A DNA stretch of 64,000 nucleotides from the NCBI GenBank assembly GCA_017311185.1, contig JAESUZ010002701.1, positions 496,001 through 560,000 of the forward strand, written 5' to 3'. The translations under genes were made by a program, and so were the position numbers. Positions 31,051-42,059 of this stretch are shown here, in pieces (positions within the stretch are counted from its first letter, which is position 1; the number at the start of each line of letters is the position of its first letter). Origin of the DNA: Proteles cristata cristata (lineage: Eukaryota; Chordata; Mammalia; Carnivora; Hyaenidae). The notes beneath the pieces were generated by a model that was not told where the DNA came from, did not search any database, and worked only from the letters and a program-made list of their open reading frames with translations.

Positions 31051-32175
31051 ACTAAACTTTGGAGGGGAGATTTTTTTTTCCTTGATTGAGATCTAAATTT
31101 CTAGGTGATAAACTCTGCACAGCTAAGTGTATTGGCTATTCAGGAGAATCTGAAGTCAGGAACCCTCTTTAGCTCTCTCTCCAGCCCCTCTACTTAAAAG
31201 ACACTGTTTTCTGTTTGTTGCTGGGAGCTGCACTGGCCTCGCTGGGTGACAGTCACAGCGAGGAAATGGCAGCGTTTGCACAGCACCTGCCATGAGAAAC
31301 GAAAACTGGTATCTCCTGCTACTACTGGCTCATGTTGGAGATGAGCCTGCTGGTATTGACCAGGCCTCACAATATTCCAGATCAGACCGAAGGTTCCACA
31401 CACAGATTACTCAAGGAAAAGCATATTCCTGCCTTTTCAAAAGAGATTTCAGATGAAAGCTCTGTGGATGATGGTCAAAAGGCTCTTCCTATGGGCCTTG
31501 CCGATCCAAGACCTAGATAATAAAGGGGGCTAAGAACACAAGAGTTACAATTGAGCCTGGCCCTGTGACAAAGAGCCTAATTTAGAGTTAAGGACAGATA
31601 TCCACCCCCAACCAATTGTTTCTGCTTGGAGCATCTTGTGAGTGACTTATTCTGGCCTTGAATATGCCGATTGCTCCCTGTGAAGGATCCTATTGAGGAA
31701 CTTCTTTTGTGATTATGGGAGCAAACATTGTGTTTCCTGAAAGACCTGTTTTTCTTGATACTTCCACCTTAAACAAACAAGCTATTGATCCCTGCCCACA
31801 AAGAAGTAACTTCACCCTTTTCATGCTAAAAACATTGTCTTGTATGCTAAAGATACCTTCCTTCTTCATAGGATAAGCATCTAAATCACCTACCTCAATC
31901 ACTATTGATAAAGATTATGCAGGAGTCTTCTACAAATCTATGTTCCGAGAAATTCTTACATATCACAGAAATTTGTCATCAGAAATCATTGTCTAAGGCA
32001 AATGCCACTTCTGTGCCAGCATCCAAAAACTTAATTATAAAATAAAGTTAAGCCCCATCAGAGCAGAGATGCCTGCCTGGTGACCAGAAAGAATCTCATG
32101 GCTCTCTCATCCCTCCCTTGCCAACACCGTCCATCCTTCAGGGACCCCTGGACCTGGCCAGAGCCTGCCTCTGAC
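31051..32175. other. unassigned, with LTR-like poly(A) region
   Basis: No exon recognised. AATAAA at 32041-32046 followed by AAGCCCCATCAGAGCAGAGA and a GC-richer end closing in CTCTGACA resembles an LTR 3' part. A TGCTGGGAG start near 31217 flanked by GTTTGT would give a unit to about 32175, but the right flank is a GTTT microsatellite, so the apparent duplication is weak. Confidence 0.3.
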
Positions 32176-32213
32176 AGTTTGTTTGTTTGTTTGTTTGTTT
32201 GTTTGTTTGTTTT
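32176..32213. repeat. (GTTT)9 microsatellite
   Basis: Nine GTTT units directly after CTCTGACA, with no obvious SINE or L1 body on the left. It may be the tail of an unrecognised minus-strand element. Confidence 0.97.
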
Positions 32214-32789
32214 TACTACCTTCTAAGCTTGGAAGCCACAGCAACTGTAAATCCTTTAGGGTAGTCTTAACTCACACTTCAAAGTGTAATACCTTTCTTG
32301 ATACTCAAATCAGATCATCTGCTTGATATTCATAGGGAAGGGTAGAAAGGAAAAAAAAGAAAAACATCAACACTTGGATGAGCTTTATGTAACATTATAT
32401 TCTAGATGATAATGCAAATTTGCAAATGAATTTTGGCAGTGCCTACAGCCATTTGGGTCAGATATATTAAATGATTTGTGGGCAATTTGAGACCTTTGAA
32501 TATTGCAATGCATAAAATGATTAGCTTAACCTAGGAAACCTCATGAATAAAGCACAATCAACCTGTATTATAACACAGGGTCCATAAGGATTCTCACTTC
32601 TATTTTAGGAATTTTTAATAAGCTGTTGTTTTAAAATACAAGGTTGTCTTCTTCATATGTGTTGTTTCCAATTTGCCAGAAAGCATAATTTCTATCACTT
32701 TTCCATTGCAAATATAACGTTTATATTTGGCAGTTTTGTCTCTGCCTCATCAGATTTTCCTCCAGCATAAAAGGAATAGAATAAAGGAA
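32214..32789. other. unassigned AT-rich sequence
   Basis: No gene or repeat recognised. Confidence 0.45.
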
Positions 32790-32960
32790 TAGAAGAGAAG
32801 AATTTGTGATCTGTGCTGTTTATCAACCTTGGGTATGTCTCTTAACCTTCCTCAACACAGTCTTCTCAACTGTAAAATAAAAACTATGATTCTTAGAATT
32901 TGCTAACATCAGCTATAGAAACAAATGCGGAAGCATTTTACAAGTGATAAAATGTTTTGT
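32790..32960 (+). repeat. MIR, sense
   Basis: ATCAACCTTGGGTATGTCTC, TTAACCTTCCTCAACACAGT, CTTCTCAACTGTAAAATAAA and GCGGAAGCATTTTAC follow the MIR core (GACCTTGGGCAAGTC, TTAACCTCTCTG, CTCATCTGTAAAATGGG). Confidence 0.75.
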
Positions 32961-33209
32961 ATTCATTACTGATAACATTTATATATTTATTTAGCCATCT
33001 TCTTAAGAATGACTGAGCCAAGCACCCAAACCCTCGATTAGCAGTTTACTATGGCTATGCTGTTCCCTGTGCTTGATTTCATAAGTCTCTTAGTTTAAAG
33101 AATATAAAAATAAACAATGGGATACACTATTGCCTGTTGATACCCTGGACCCTTAAAGTCACTTAACCGGAACCCCTCACTCTGTTTTTTTTGGAGGCCT
33201 CCTTTATTT

Positions 33210-33428
33210 TTACTTATTATTTGTTTTTAGTTTTATTCAATTTTGAGACAGAGAGAGACAGAGCACAAGTGAGGGAGGGGCAGAGAGAGAGACACATAGA
33301 ATCTGAAACAGGCTCCAGGCTCTGAGCTGTCAGCACAGAACTTGATGCGGGGCTGGAACCCATGAACCGTGAGATCATGACCTGAGCTGAAGTACGTCGC
33401 TTAACCAACTGAGCCACCCAGGTGCCCC
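33210..33428 (-). repeat. CAN-SINE, antisense
   Basis: AGTTTTATTCAATTTTGAGA, GGGAGGGGCAGAGAGAGAGA, GGCTCCAGGCTCTGAGCTGT, AACTGAGCCACCCAGGTGCC. Target duplication TGGAGGCCTCCTTTA (33192-33206) against TGAAGGTCTCCTTTA (33429-33443), 13 of 15 identical. Confidence 0.96.
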
Positions 33429-33852
33429 TGAAGGTCTCCTTTAATTTCCACTTTTTAAATTGAGCCCAGCTCCATTTTAACTCATTAGAATCACAGGTGG
33501 AAAATAAAAAAGAAAGAAGAGTGTGACATCTCCAAAAGATCGAATAAAAATGGACAATGTTTCGAGACATATGGAGATTTTGAACTTCTAATCACTCTTC
33601 TGCAAGCTCATGTTCCTAACACTGAGACTCAGGTTAGTTCTTGGCCCAAACGATAGCCATTCTTGGGAGAGATGGAACGATAGAAGGAAAATTTCTTAAT
33701 ATCCTTTACAGGTAAGGAATCATCAATGACAAACTCACACATTGTTATATATTTTTTAATCCAAAGAGTTGAACGGTCAATTCTATTGTCATTGAAGACT
33801 ATTAATAACACTCTAGAAGGAAGAACTCAGCAGAGAATCAGAAGAATTTATC

Positions 33853-34077
33853 TTTTTTATATTAAAATTTGTTAATGTTTATTTATTTTGAGAGAGATAG
33901 AGAGAGACAGAGCATGAGCAAGGTAGGGGCAGAGAGAGGGAAACACAGAATCCAAAGCAGGCCCCAGACTCTGAGCTGTGAGCACAGAGCCCAACGTGGG
34001 CTTTGAACCCATGAACTTTGAGATCATGGTCTGAGCTGAAGTCAGACACTTAACCGACTGAGCCACCCATGCACCTT
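33853..34077 (-). repeat. CAN-SINE, antisense
   Basis: AATGTTTATTTATTTTGAGA, AGGTAGGGGCAGAGAGAGGG, AGACTCTGAGCTGTGAGCAC, CCGACTGAGCCACCCATGCA. Target duplication AGAAGAATTTATC (33840-33852) against AGAAGAATTTACC (34078-34090). Confidence 0.96.
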
Positions 34078-34090
34078 AGAAGAATTTACC

Positions 34091-35029
34091 TTTTTAATCT
34101 CATATATTCAACCTTGCAACTGACCTTTGGTAATCTGCTAGGACTCAAAACCTACTGAGGCTCACAGACTTCTCTTTAATGGTGCCTTTGGAAATCACCT
34201 CAATGTGTAGGAATATTACTTCTTTTACATTTTCCCCAAAGCTGCCTCTTACATGAAATAAGGACTCTCTCATTTCCCATTTCTTACCTGGATGTTATCC
34301 ATATCAGCGATTTTACCAGAACAGTCATCAAACAAGAATTACACATGTGTTTAAATAACCTGAATCCTAAAACATCCAACAATATAAGATACCTTCAAAT
34401 ATCCCTCAGAGTGCATTTTAAAATTGGACCCCATTAATTTCACGTGTTCCCACGGAGATTTTTGAATTCCCAAACATATAGAGCATAGCTTCTTTATTGC
34501 TTTCATTTTGTTTTATTCTGTTCAGTCCTAGCCAGAGCGGGCCTCAGAGTTCTGGTGAGCCACTGGGGAGAGGTGCAAACTGTGTATCTTTCTAGATGCT
34601 CTGCATGCTATGCGTTCACTGAGTCTGATCATTATAATTGTATACAGTAGTGTGAGGTTGGAAGGAGGTAGAATTAGATGACACCAATATGATCAAAGGT
34701 ATCTGTGAACACTGCTATATAGTTGTTATTGAAAACTGTAGCAATTCTTCCCGTTTGCATAATCTAATTCAATGTCAGCAAACCCCTTTCACATGTGCAT
34801 GAACCCTGGTTAGATACATTGGGCTGTATTATAATTACTTCACAGTAGAAAAAAAAAGAGAGAGAGTTCAAGTTGGCAAATGAAATAAAGGAAAGAAAAG
34901 GCAGTTTGGATAGGATTATGATTCAAAGCCTACACCACTGGCCATTACGGGAGACCAATAATGAGGTCTTGGAGCAGGTCTGCACCAAGAAGGGCCTAGT
35001 TCTTGCTGAGTGAAATTGTTAAGTGAAAA
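34091..35029. other. unassigned sequence
   Basis: Nine hundred bases without a recognised repeat or exon. Confidence 0.42.
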
Positions 35030-35125
35030 TGGGCAAAGCAATGCAACAGAGAGTGCACTGGCTGTGGGTCAGACTGATCTGGGTTCAAATTCTGGCCTAC
35101 TCTCTTGGGTCTCTGAATAGAAGTG
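35030..35125 (+). repeat. MIR 5' part, sense
   Basis: GAGAGTGCACTGGCTGTGGG, TCAGACTGATCTGGGTTCAA and ATTCTGGCCTACTCTCTTGG match the tRNA-like MIR 5' half (AGAGCATGGGCTCTGGAGTC, AGACTGCCTGGGTTCAAATC). The core and 3' half are missing. Confidence 0.75.
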
Positions 35126-35404
35126 TTCACATCATCACATGGGCACAGGTATGAAATCCACAGAGTGACTAGGATGACAAATGCTACCGAGAAAATGTAT
35201 ATCAAACACCTGGTGTGATACATAGCACCGAAATGATAAGTTAGTATTGTTGAGATTCTCCTATTTACTTCGTGCTCCTCTGAATGTGACTTTGAGTTGA
35301 ACAATCTCTGACACCCTAAATATCTCAGATTGTATAAAAAGAATAAGAAATACTGGGTGGGCATACACAGGTGAATGCTCAGGTAAATGTAAATACTGCT
35401 TTTA
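35126..35404. other. unassigned sequence
   Basis: Lies between the MIR 5' part and the L2. Nothing recognised. Confidence 0.4.
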
Positions 35405-35865
35405 ATTCATCTAATATCATTCAAGTGTTCAGCAAATATGTACTGAGCACTGACTACTTGCTAGAATATGGAAATTCGACAGTGGACTTGATAAAGATCC
35501 TGCCTGAATGAAACTTGAATTTTAGTGGAAATGACAGATAATAAGCAAATGAAAATGAAATATATGAGAAAGTATCAGGTGGTAATAAGTACTATGAACT
35601 AAACAAAGGATAGTATATGGATAGAGAGGGGTTGAAAGTCCTTGGGAAGGATAGTGATAGTTTAGAACTCTAAGCAAAAAGACAGAGTCAACCTTGGGAG
35701 ACAAGCTGAGGGGAGGGGTCTGCAGGCATGAGCAATGGGAAATGCAAAGGTCCTGAGGCAGAGAACATTAAAGTGGCGAGTCTGAGAAAAGCAAAGCAGA
35801 GAGCTTCAGGGTATGGAGTAGGAAATAGGTTGGGGCCAGGATATTAAGCCAATAGCTGTCACTAT
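35405..35865 (-). repeat. L2, antisense, long copy
   Basis: TTCAGCAAATATGTACTGAG, AAATGACAGATAATAAGCAA, GGTGGTAATAAGTACTATGA, GCAATGGGAAATGCAAAGGT and CCTGAGGCAGAGAACATT follow the antisense L2 3' region over 460 bp. The miR-28/151 type segment (GGAGCTCACAGTCTA) is decayed to ATGAAACTTGAATTTTAGTG, so no such microRNA is expected. Confidence 0.85.
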
Positions 35866-37089
35866 CTGACTTATGTTTAACGCTCACTCTGACTCTTATT
35901 TGAAGAATAGGCCGTATAGATATTCAAGTGCAAGGACAGAAGTAGGGATGTGTCAAGAAACCCTTTTAATTGTCCATTTGATATATTTTCATCCAATATA
36001 TGCTTTTGTGGAGAATTTCCCCAATTTCCACATACTCTTGCAATGTAAGTTCAAGGAACCTCCCAGGTGCTCCAAGGCGGTAGCAATTTGGCCAAGTGCA
36101 AATCCCTCTCCTGAGCTCTAGTGCTCTACTATCAAAGACTTTCCCCCAATTTTTAATTACACATCGCTTTTTTACCCATGTACTCTGGGCTGGGAATCTG
36201 CGAAAATGGCCAGATACCTTTACAGGATTACAATATTGATCCTTTCTAAACTTCTGGCCTTTAGCAAGTTGCTAAATAAGGTCCCTTGATGTTTACCAGG
36301 GGAGAAAGGAACAGTGACGCTAAGAGGGAAATAACTCGTATTATTTCCTCTAATGCCACTAGACGACGCACTTCTGACAATGGAAGCACAGGACAGGAGG
36401 AGTTAACTTGCTATGTTGCTTTGGGATCCTTTCAGGGAATATTAGGAATAACTTGGGCCTGCCCCACTTCTTCTTCTTGAATCGATTTTATAAATTTTTA
36501 AAAAATGGTCAGGAAGAGTTTTTTTAAATTCTGGCTTAAGGATTAAGTGTTCCTAGTACTGCAAAAATTACCAGGGCTCATTAGATAAAAATTGTATTTA
36601 AATGGTCATGTCTTCAAAGAAAACTAACTTAAAAATGTATTTGTCAGCTTTATAGAAAAAAAATTGTTACTACCTCTTAAAACGTTCCCAGAGGGACCTT
36701 CTAGAACTGGAAGTGTTCTTTTTTATTTCTTTGAAATCAGTAGTATGTTTAATTAAGTTCCTTATCTGTGTTTCATGTATGATTTTGGTCATGATGCATG
36801 TGGCTCATTTTCACACTGAATTTGAGCCTCATTTGCATTGAAGCCTGGCCTCTGCTAATTCAGTAGCTCTGAACACTGGCCAGTGACCATTGCCATGGTG
36901 GTTATGCTTTCTGAACGGGGATGACTTAAGGACTGTATGTAGTGATATTAATGTGTGATGAGAGTTTTTACTCTTGCCTGCTCTGAGATGGTCCAGAACT
37001 GAGGGACCTAACAGTCCTCATATTCTTTTCTCCTCTCTTTATCCACATGATACAGGTTCCTCTACTAACTCCTTTTATCTATGTTCCAG
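35866..37089. other. unassigned sequence
   Basis: 1.2 kb without recognised repeat or exon. An A-rich run occurs at 36654-36663, and a TTTAAAAAATGG stretch near 36500. Confidence 0.42.
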
Positions 37090-37311
37090 TTTTATTTATT
37101 TTAATTTTTTAATGTTTATTTATTTTTGAGAGAGAGAGACAGATCATGAGTGAGGGAAGGGCAGAGAGAGAGAGGGAGACACAGAACCCAAAGCAGGCTC
37201 CAGGCTCTGAGCCCTCAACACAGAGCCCAATGTAGGGCCCAACCTCAGACTGCGAGATCATGTCCTTAGCCAAAGTTGGATGTGCAACCGACTGAGCCAC
37301 CCAGCTGCCCC
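37090..37311 (-). repeat. CAN-SINE, antisense
   Basis: AATGTTTATTTATTTTTGAG, GGAAGGGCAGAGAGAGAGAG, GGCTCCAGGCTCTGAGCCCT, CCGACTGAGCCACCCAGCTG. It lies 48 bp from a much younger copy in the same orientation. Confidence 0.95.
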
Positions 37312-37358
37312 AACAATCATTTTATTATGCTTACAGATTCAGTGGATCAGTAATTTTA

Positions 37359-37591
37359 TTTTATTTTTTTTAAAGTTTTTTTTTAAATGCTTTTTATTTA
37401 TTTCTAGGAGAGAGAGAGAGAGCATGAGCAGGGGAGGGTCAGAGAGAGAGGGAGTCACAGACTGAAACAGGCTCCAGGCTCCGAGCTGGCAGTCAGCACA
37501 GAGCCCGACGCGGGGCTCGAACCCACGAACCGTGAGATCATGACCTGAGCGAAAGTCGGACGCTTAACCGACTAAGCCACCTGGGCGCCCC
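37359..37591 (-). repeat. young feliform CAN-SINE, antisense, 17-bp TSD
   Basis: TTTATTTATTTCTAGGAGAG, GGGAGTCACAGACTGAAACA, CGAGCTGGCAGTCAGCACAG and ACTAAGCCACCTGGGCGCCC. GTGGATCAGTAATTTTA is perfectly duplicated at 37342-37358 and 37595-37611. Confidence 0.97.
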
Positions 37592-37611
37592 ATTGTGGAT
37601 CAGTAATTTTA

Positions 37612-38659
37612 AAAGGGCACAGACAGGATGGACTCTCTGCTTCATAGAATCTGGGCCTTCCCTGGTGTCTCAATGTCAGATGACCTGTATTATCTGAAGG
37701 TTCTAACAATTTATGCTGGCCTTAGCTGAGGTAGTTGGCTAGAAGGTCTATACCAGAGTCTCCATGTAGCTGTGTAGATTTGCTTACAGCGTGATTACCT
37801 TGGCCCCAGGGCAAGCCATCCAACGGAACAGAGTAGGAGTATATGGCACCCTTATGATCCGAACTTGGAGGTGAAGTAGCTTCAATTCTACCGTTCTCTA
37901 TTGGTAGTCACAAGAGTCTGTCCAGTTTCAGGAGTAGGTGAAATATACCCACTATCTGATGGGAGGAATGATAATGCCACAATGGCAGAAGGGCACGTGG
38001 GATGAGAAATATTCCTGAAACTATCTGGGAAGCACATTCTGCCATGATCCAGCCATCTGTGCCACAATCCACTTGGCCCAAAATACGTCTCCACTATTCC
38101 CTGCTTCTTCACATCTGTGACCTCTATTCTTTTCCCTACGCTCACTTAGATATTACTTACTTGCTTTGTCGACATTTCCTGTCTATAAACACAGTTCTCT
38201 AGCAAAATCGCAGAGCCACTTTTCCTCTGAGTTCTGCACTATCCTTTGCCTTCAATCATATGCTACAGAACTAGGTTATTTTGTAATTGAATCTCACTGT
38301 TCAGAACTCCTGAGAGATCTAATGATGGAGGCCATGGTAGAGGCTTTACGTTTATTCAAGCATTCATTCATACATTGATTTCCTTCTGCTCTGCAGAGGT
38401 TACTGGAAATAAAAAGACTGAATCATGTAAGTCACAGGTCTCAGGAGACAAAAGATTGGTGGACAAGAGAGACAAAAAACAATAACTTTTGAGTTTATTC
38501 TTTCACATGCTAGTTTTCCATCAACAACTCTGCCAGATGCCTCTTTTAGTCAATGGACATATAGGGACAATAAGAGAGGCAAGGTTCTGACCTTATATGG
38601 AGCCTCATGCCTGTGAGAGCACAGGACAATCAATCAACAAGCAAAGAAACAAACCTCTT
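37612..38659. other. unassigned sequence
   Basis: 1 kb with mixed composition. No repeat or exon recognised despite a relatively even base composition. Confidence 0.42.
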
Positions 38660-38671
38660 AGGAAATTAAAA

Positions 38672-38959
38672 AAAAAATCCTTCTTAGTGTTTATTTATTT
38701 TTGAGACAGAGAGAGACCGAGCATGAGTAGAGAAAGGGCAGAGAGAATGAGAGAGAGACAGAGAGAGAGAGAAGGAGGAGAAGAAGAAGAAGAAGAAGAA
38801 GAAGAAGAAGAAGAAGAAGACGACATAGGACACAGAATCCGAAGCAGGCTTCAGGCTCTGAGCTGTTAGCACAGAGCCTGATGCAGGGCTTGAACCCATG
38901 GACCGTGAGATCATGACCTGAAGTTAGAGGCTTAACTGACTGAGCCACCCAGGTGCCCC
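38672..38959 (-). repeat. CAN-SINE, antisense, with internal GAA expansion
   Basis: AGTGTTTATTTATTTTTGAG, then GA-rich sequence, a GAA array, GAAGCAGGCTTCAGGCTCTG and ACTGAGCCACCCAGGTGCCC. Target duplication AGGAAATTAAAA (38660-38671) against AGGAAATTTAAA (38960-38971). At about 288 bp it is longer than its neighbours because of the expansion. Confidence 0.96.
38780..38820. repeat. (GAA)13.7 array inside a SINE
   Basis: 41 uninterrupted bases of GAA repeat, preceded by GAAGGAG and followed by CGACATAGG. It sits where other copies carry the GA-rich segment. Confidence 0.98.
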
Positions 38960-38984
38960 AGGAAATTTAAAAGTGTTAGGATTT

Positions 38985-39640
38985 TTACTAAGATGTGAAA
39001 TTGTTGGAGAGATTTAAGGGGAGGAGTGTCACGAATGAATTCTAAAGGATGAATACAGAAACAAGGTTAGGAGGCTGCTGCAGAGGTTCTAATGAAAGAC
39101 TCTGCTTGGACCAGCATCGTGTAGTGGATGTAGAATGAAGGGGTTTACTTCGGCATATGCTTTGGAGATAAAGTTCACAGGGTTTGGTTGACTGTGGAAA
39201 AAAGGAGAAAAACTTAGTGTTGGCTTGAGCCACTGAATCAAATGGGAAATCATTTAAGAAACACAGAAAGATCTACATGAAGATACATGAATATAAGTCT
39301 GGAGTTACAGGGAAATAGTATGGTTGGAGATAAATATTTGAGAGCCATAGACTAAACGAGCTCACTTGTTGATAATTTGTGGATAAGTAAAAGTAGGAAG
39401 ACCTGCACCAAGTCCTCAAATGTCTTCATATTTAGAAGTTACTCAGGGAGCAAAGCCAGGAAATTTGAAAAGAAAAAAAATCTAATGCACAATGGCCACC
39501 CAAGTAAAGGGAAATCAGATGGTGTGTGTAAACCAGAAGCCAAGAGGAAGCAGTTTGTGAAATTAGACTAAGAAGTCAAAGCAAGATAATTGACAACCAT
39601 GATAAGAGTAGAAGCTGTACAGAGACATGGATCCGAGAGT
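38985..39640 (-). repeat. ancient mammal-wide repeat, probably L2, antisense
   Basis: ATTTAAGGGGAGGAGTGTCA, GGTTAGGAGGCTGCTGCAGA, GGTTCTAATGAAAG, TTGGCTTGAGCCACTGAATC and AAGTCTGGAGTTACAGGGAA match a widespread old consensus (AGGAGTGACATGATC, TTAGGAGGCTATTGCAATAG, GGCTTGAGCAACTGG, GTCTGGAGTTCAGGGG). I am confident it is repetitive, less so of the family name. Confidence 0.6.
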
Positions 39641-39909
39641 GAAGAGAACACGAGGGGTCAGGACATGGGGACATCTAGGGGCACTTTGTTATTTTTTCCA
39701 TGTAAACAAGTAAAGCATTATTGCATGGAATCAAATAGGGATTGATGTTTACATAGGTGCATAAGCTATTAGGAGAAATCCAACAAAGAAATTGATGAAA
39801 TAGGGAAGAGATGAGGAGGGTGCAGTGCACCTTCATTATGCCAGGGCAGGGAGCTAGCTCCTGTCATCCAAGGAAAGCCTTGGGAAATAAACAGAATGAA
39901 TCTAGACCT

Positions 39910-40130
39910 CGGGCACCTGGATGGCTGTCAGTTAAGCGTCTGACTTCTGCTCAGGTCATGATCTCAAGGTTCATGAATTTGGGCCCCACGTCAGGCTTTG
40001 TGCTGACAGCTGGAACCTGGAGCCTGCTTTGGATTCTATGTCTCCCTCTCTATCTGCCTGTGCCGCTCACGCCATGTCTCTCTCAAAAGTAAAAAAAAAA
40101 AAAAAAAAAATTAAAAAAATTTACAAAATT
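39910..40130 (+). repeat. CAN-SINE, sense
   Basis: GGGCACCTGGATGGCTGTCA, TCTGCTCAGGTCATGATCTC, GAGCCTGCTTTGGATTCTAT and a 20-base A run. Target duplication ATCTAGACCT (39900-39909) against ATCTAGAACT (40131-40140). Confidence 0.95.
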
Positions 40131-40260
40131 ATCTAGAACTCTAAGGCAACATGACTGTTATTAAATGCAAGCATTTCATGCAAAATTTAGACAATAAAAC
40201 TTTATCCCAGATAATCCAGATCAATGCATCCAATAATATCCTTTACCCTAAATTGCTACA

Positions 40261-40427
40261 GGGGCGCCTGGGTGGCTCAGTCAGTTGAGTGTCCGACTTC
40301 TGCTCAGGTCATGATCTCACGGTTTGTGGGTTTGAGCACCGCGTCGGGCTCTGTGCTGACAGCTAGCTCGGAGCCTGGAGCCTTCTTCAGATTCTGTGTC
40401 TCTCTCTCTGACCCTCCACTGCTCACG

Positions 40428-40467
<40 letters not shown>

Positions 40468-40501
40468 CTCTCTCAGAAATAAAGCATTAAAATTTTTTAA
40501 A
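40261..40501 (+). repeat. CAN-SINE, sense, intermediate-young, with (TC)n
   Basis: GGGGCGCCTGGGTGGCTCAG, GAGTGTCCGACTTCTGCTCA, GCACCGCGTCGGGCTCTGTG, AGCTAGCTCGGAGCCTGGAG and a 35-base TC run. AAATTGCTACAG is present on both sides (40250-40261 and 40502-40513). CpG retention suggests a fairly recent copy. Confidence 0.96.
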
Positions 40502-40603
40502 AAATTGCTACAGATGTTTCTTACTCTCCAAAGTGTATTTGATTTTTATTTTCTTTCATTAATTGCTGTTTAAACTTTTTGCTGTGAAATATCCATGGTT
40601 TTT

Positions 40604-40820
40604 CTAAAAAAAATTTTTTTAATGTTTTTATTCAGTTTTGAGAGATAGAGCATGAACCAGGGAGGGGCAGAGAGAGAGGGAGACATAGATTCCTATGCAG
40701 GCTCCAGGCTCTGAGCTGTCAGCACAGAGCCCTTCACAGGGTTTGAACCCACAAACCATGAAATCATGACTTGAGCCGATGTCGACCCTTAAGTGACTGA
40801 GCCACCCAGTCTGCACACCC
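40604..40820 (-). repeat. CAN-SINE, antisense
   Basis: AATGTTTTTATTCAGTTTTG, GGGAGGGGCAGAGAGAGAGG, GGCTCCAGGCTCTGAGCTGT, GTGACTGAGCCACCCAGTCT. ATGGTTTT flanks lie at both ends. With the preceding plus-strand SINE it forms a convergent pair 103 bp apart. Confidence 0.94.
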
Positions 40821-40960
40821 CCAAATGGTTTTGTTTATAATGATGCCAAATGTTAATGGTTAACATAAAAATGCATGTGTTGATTTTTTTTCATATCATT
40901 CAAGTTAATTGAAGCACTGAAGATGGCTTCTGCTTCGTGGGTCTGTTGCTGAAATGTAAT

Positions 40961-41480
40961 TGTGTTGTTGTGCCCGATTCGCGAGTCCCCAGAGACCACC
41001 AAGGAGCCGAAACAGACGCAAGTACAAAAGGGTCTTTATTACAAGCTCGAGCAGGGCCTCACCTGCCTACCAGTGTAGTGGCAGCAAGGTGAAGCTCAGA
41101 ACAATAACGAGTAGGGTTTGTATGGGGTCAGGGACGGGGGTGTTACAGTGCACATGTTGTACGTATAGCATCATCACATAAGCACCAATCACAATTGTAC
41201 AGCACCCATGGTAACAGCTTTGACCATTCAGTATCTGTGAGGTGTTCATTACTTTTGGTGGGACCCAATCATGACTTTTGAGAATCCTTTGAAAATGACC
41301 AATTATGAGGTGAGTTCAAAGGGCCCACGTGAGGTTCAGGCAAGCGGTGAGTAAGTGGCTAGTTTGTACAAAAGAACTGTCTGCAGTTCCCAGCCCTGAC
41401 TCAGACCACAAGAATGTTTTTTTGATTAGCTAATCTGAGGGCAGTCTGAGGATGACTCTAACCTTGAACAATCTGAGGCT
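40961..41480 (-). mobile_element. ERV class I-type LTR, antisense, probably solo
   Basis: Read on the minus strand there is a promoter-like part with CCAAT motifs (ATTGG at several sites), then TGTAATAAAGACCCTTTTGT (poly(A) signal at 41034-41041) and a CpG-bearing U5-like end TCTGGGGACTCGCGAATCGG closing in GGGCACAACAACA. This R-U5 layout is that of gammaretrovirus-like LTRs. The left end (LTR 3' end) is near 40961. The right end and the target duplication could not be fixed. No gag, pol or env was found beside it. Confidence 0.75.
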
Positions 41481-42000
41481 TTTCCTGGAACTGGGGCTAC
41501 ATGCAGCCTGAGGTTGCTCTTAATGGAGGTCTTAATCTCAAGATGACGTTACTTAGGCTCTTCAATGTTTCACTGTCCTTCATGGCAGATGAAATTAATA
41601 CTAGTTCCTATTTCATTACCAGGAGCCCAAAGCAACTCTGCAGCTATGCCTTGGTATTCCCTCTTAGGCTTTTTGTAGCACCATGAGCTCCATTCCTGAA
41701 TTTTGCTAATGTCCAAAAGCATGCCACCTCATCCTGTAGGCCAGAGCAAAAGGTGCAAAGGACAGCCAGCCCTTTCAATACACCCCAAAAGTCAATGCCT
41801 CTACCTGCATTGAGTCCAGACAGAGCAACCAAATTTGTAGCCAAAGATAATTTTGAATAACTTTAAAAATAGGTATTCTGGAATGACATGTTTTATTTCA
41901 GTCCACTTTACTCTGAGGATACCAAAACTAATAATGAGTTGAGATCTCTCCCATGTTGGTATAATACCATGTACTATGAGGCATACAAAAAGTAACGAAA
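41481..42000. other. unassigned, possibly more of the LTR
   Basis: Even base composition and no clear boundary with the preceding LTR, so part of this may be its U3. No viral coding motif and no host exon recognised. Confidence 0.35.
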
Positions 42001-42044
42001 GGGGCGCCTGGGTGGCTCATTCAGTTAAGTGTCCGATTTCTTTA
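42001..42044 (+). repeat. CAN-SINE head only, truncated on its 3' side
   Basis: GGGGCGCCTGGGTGGCTCAT, TCAGTTAAGTGTCCGATTTC is an intact SINE 5' end that stops abruptly after about 44 bp. The B box, CT tract and A-tail are absent, and antisense L1 follows. Confidence 0.92.
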
Positions 42045-42059
42045 TCTCAATGGTTTTCT

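Noticed and set aside
35480..35540. L2-derived microRNA of the miR-28/miR-151 type
   Set aside because: The L2 segment that gives rise to those microRNAs is heavily changed here and forms no clear hairpin.
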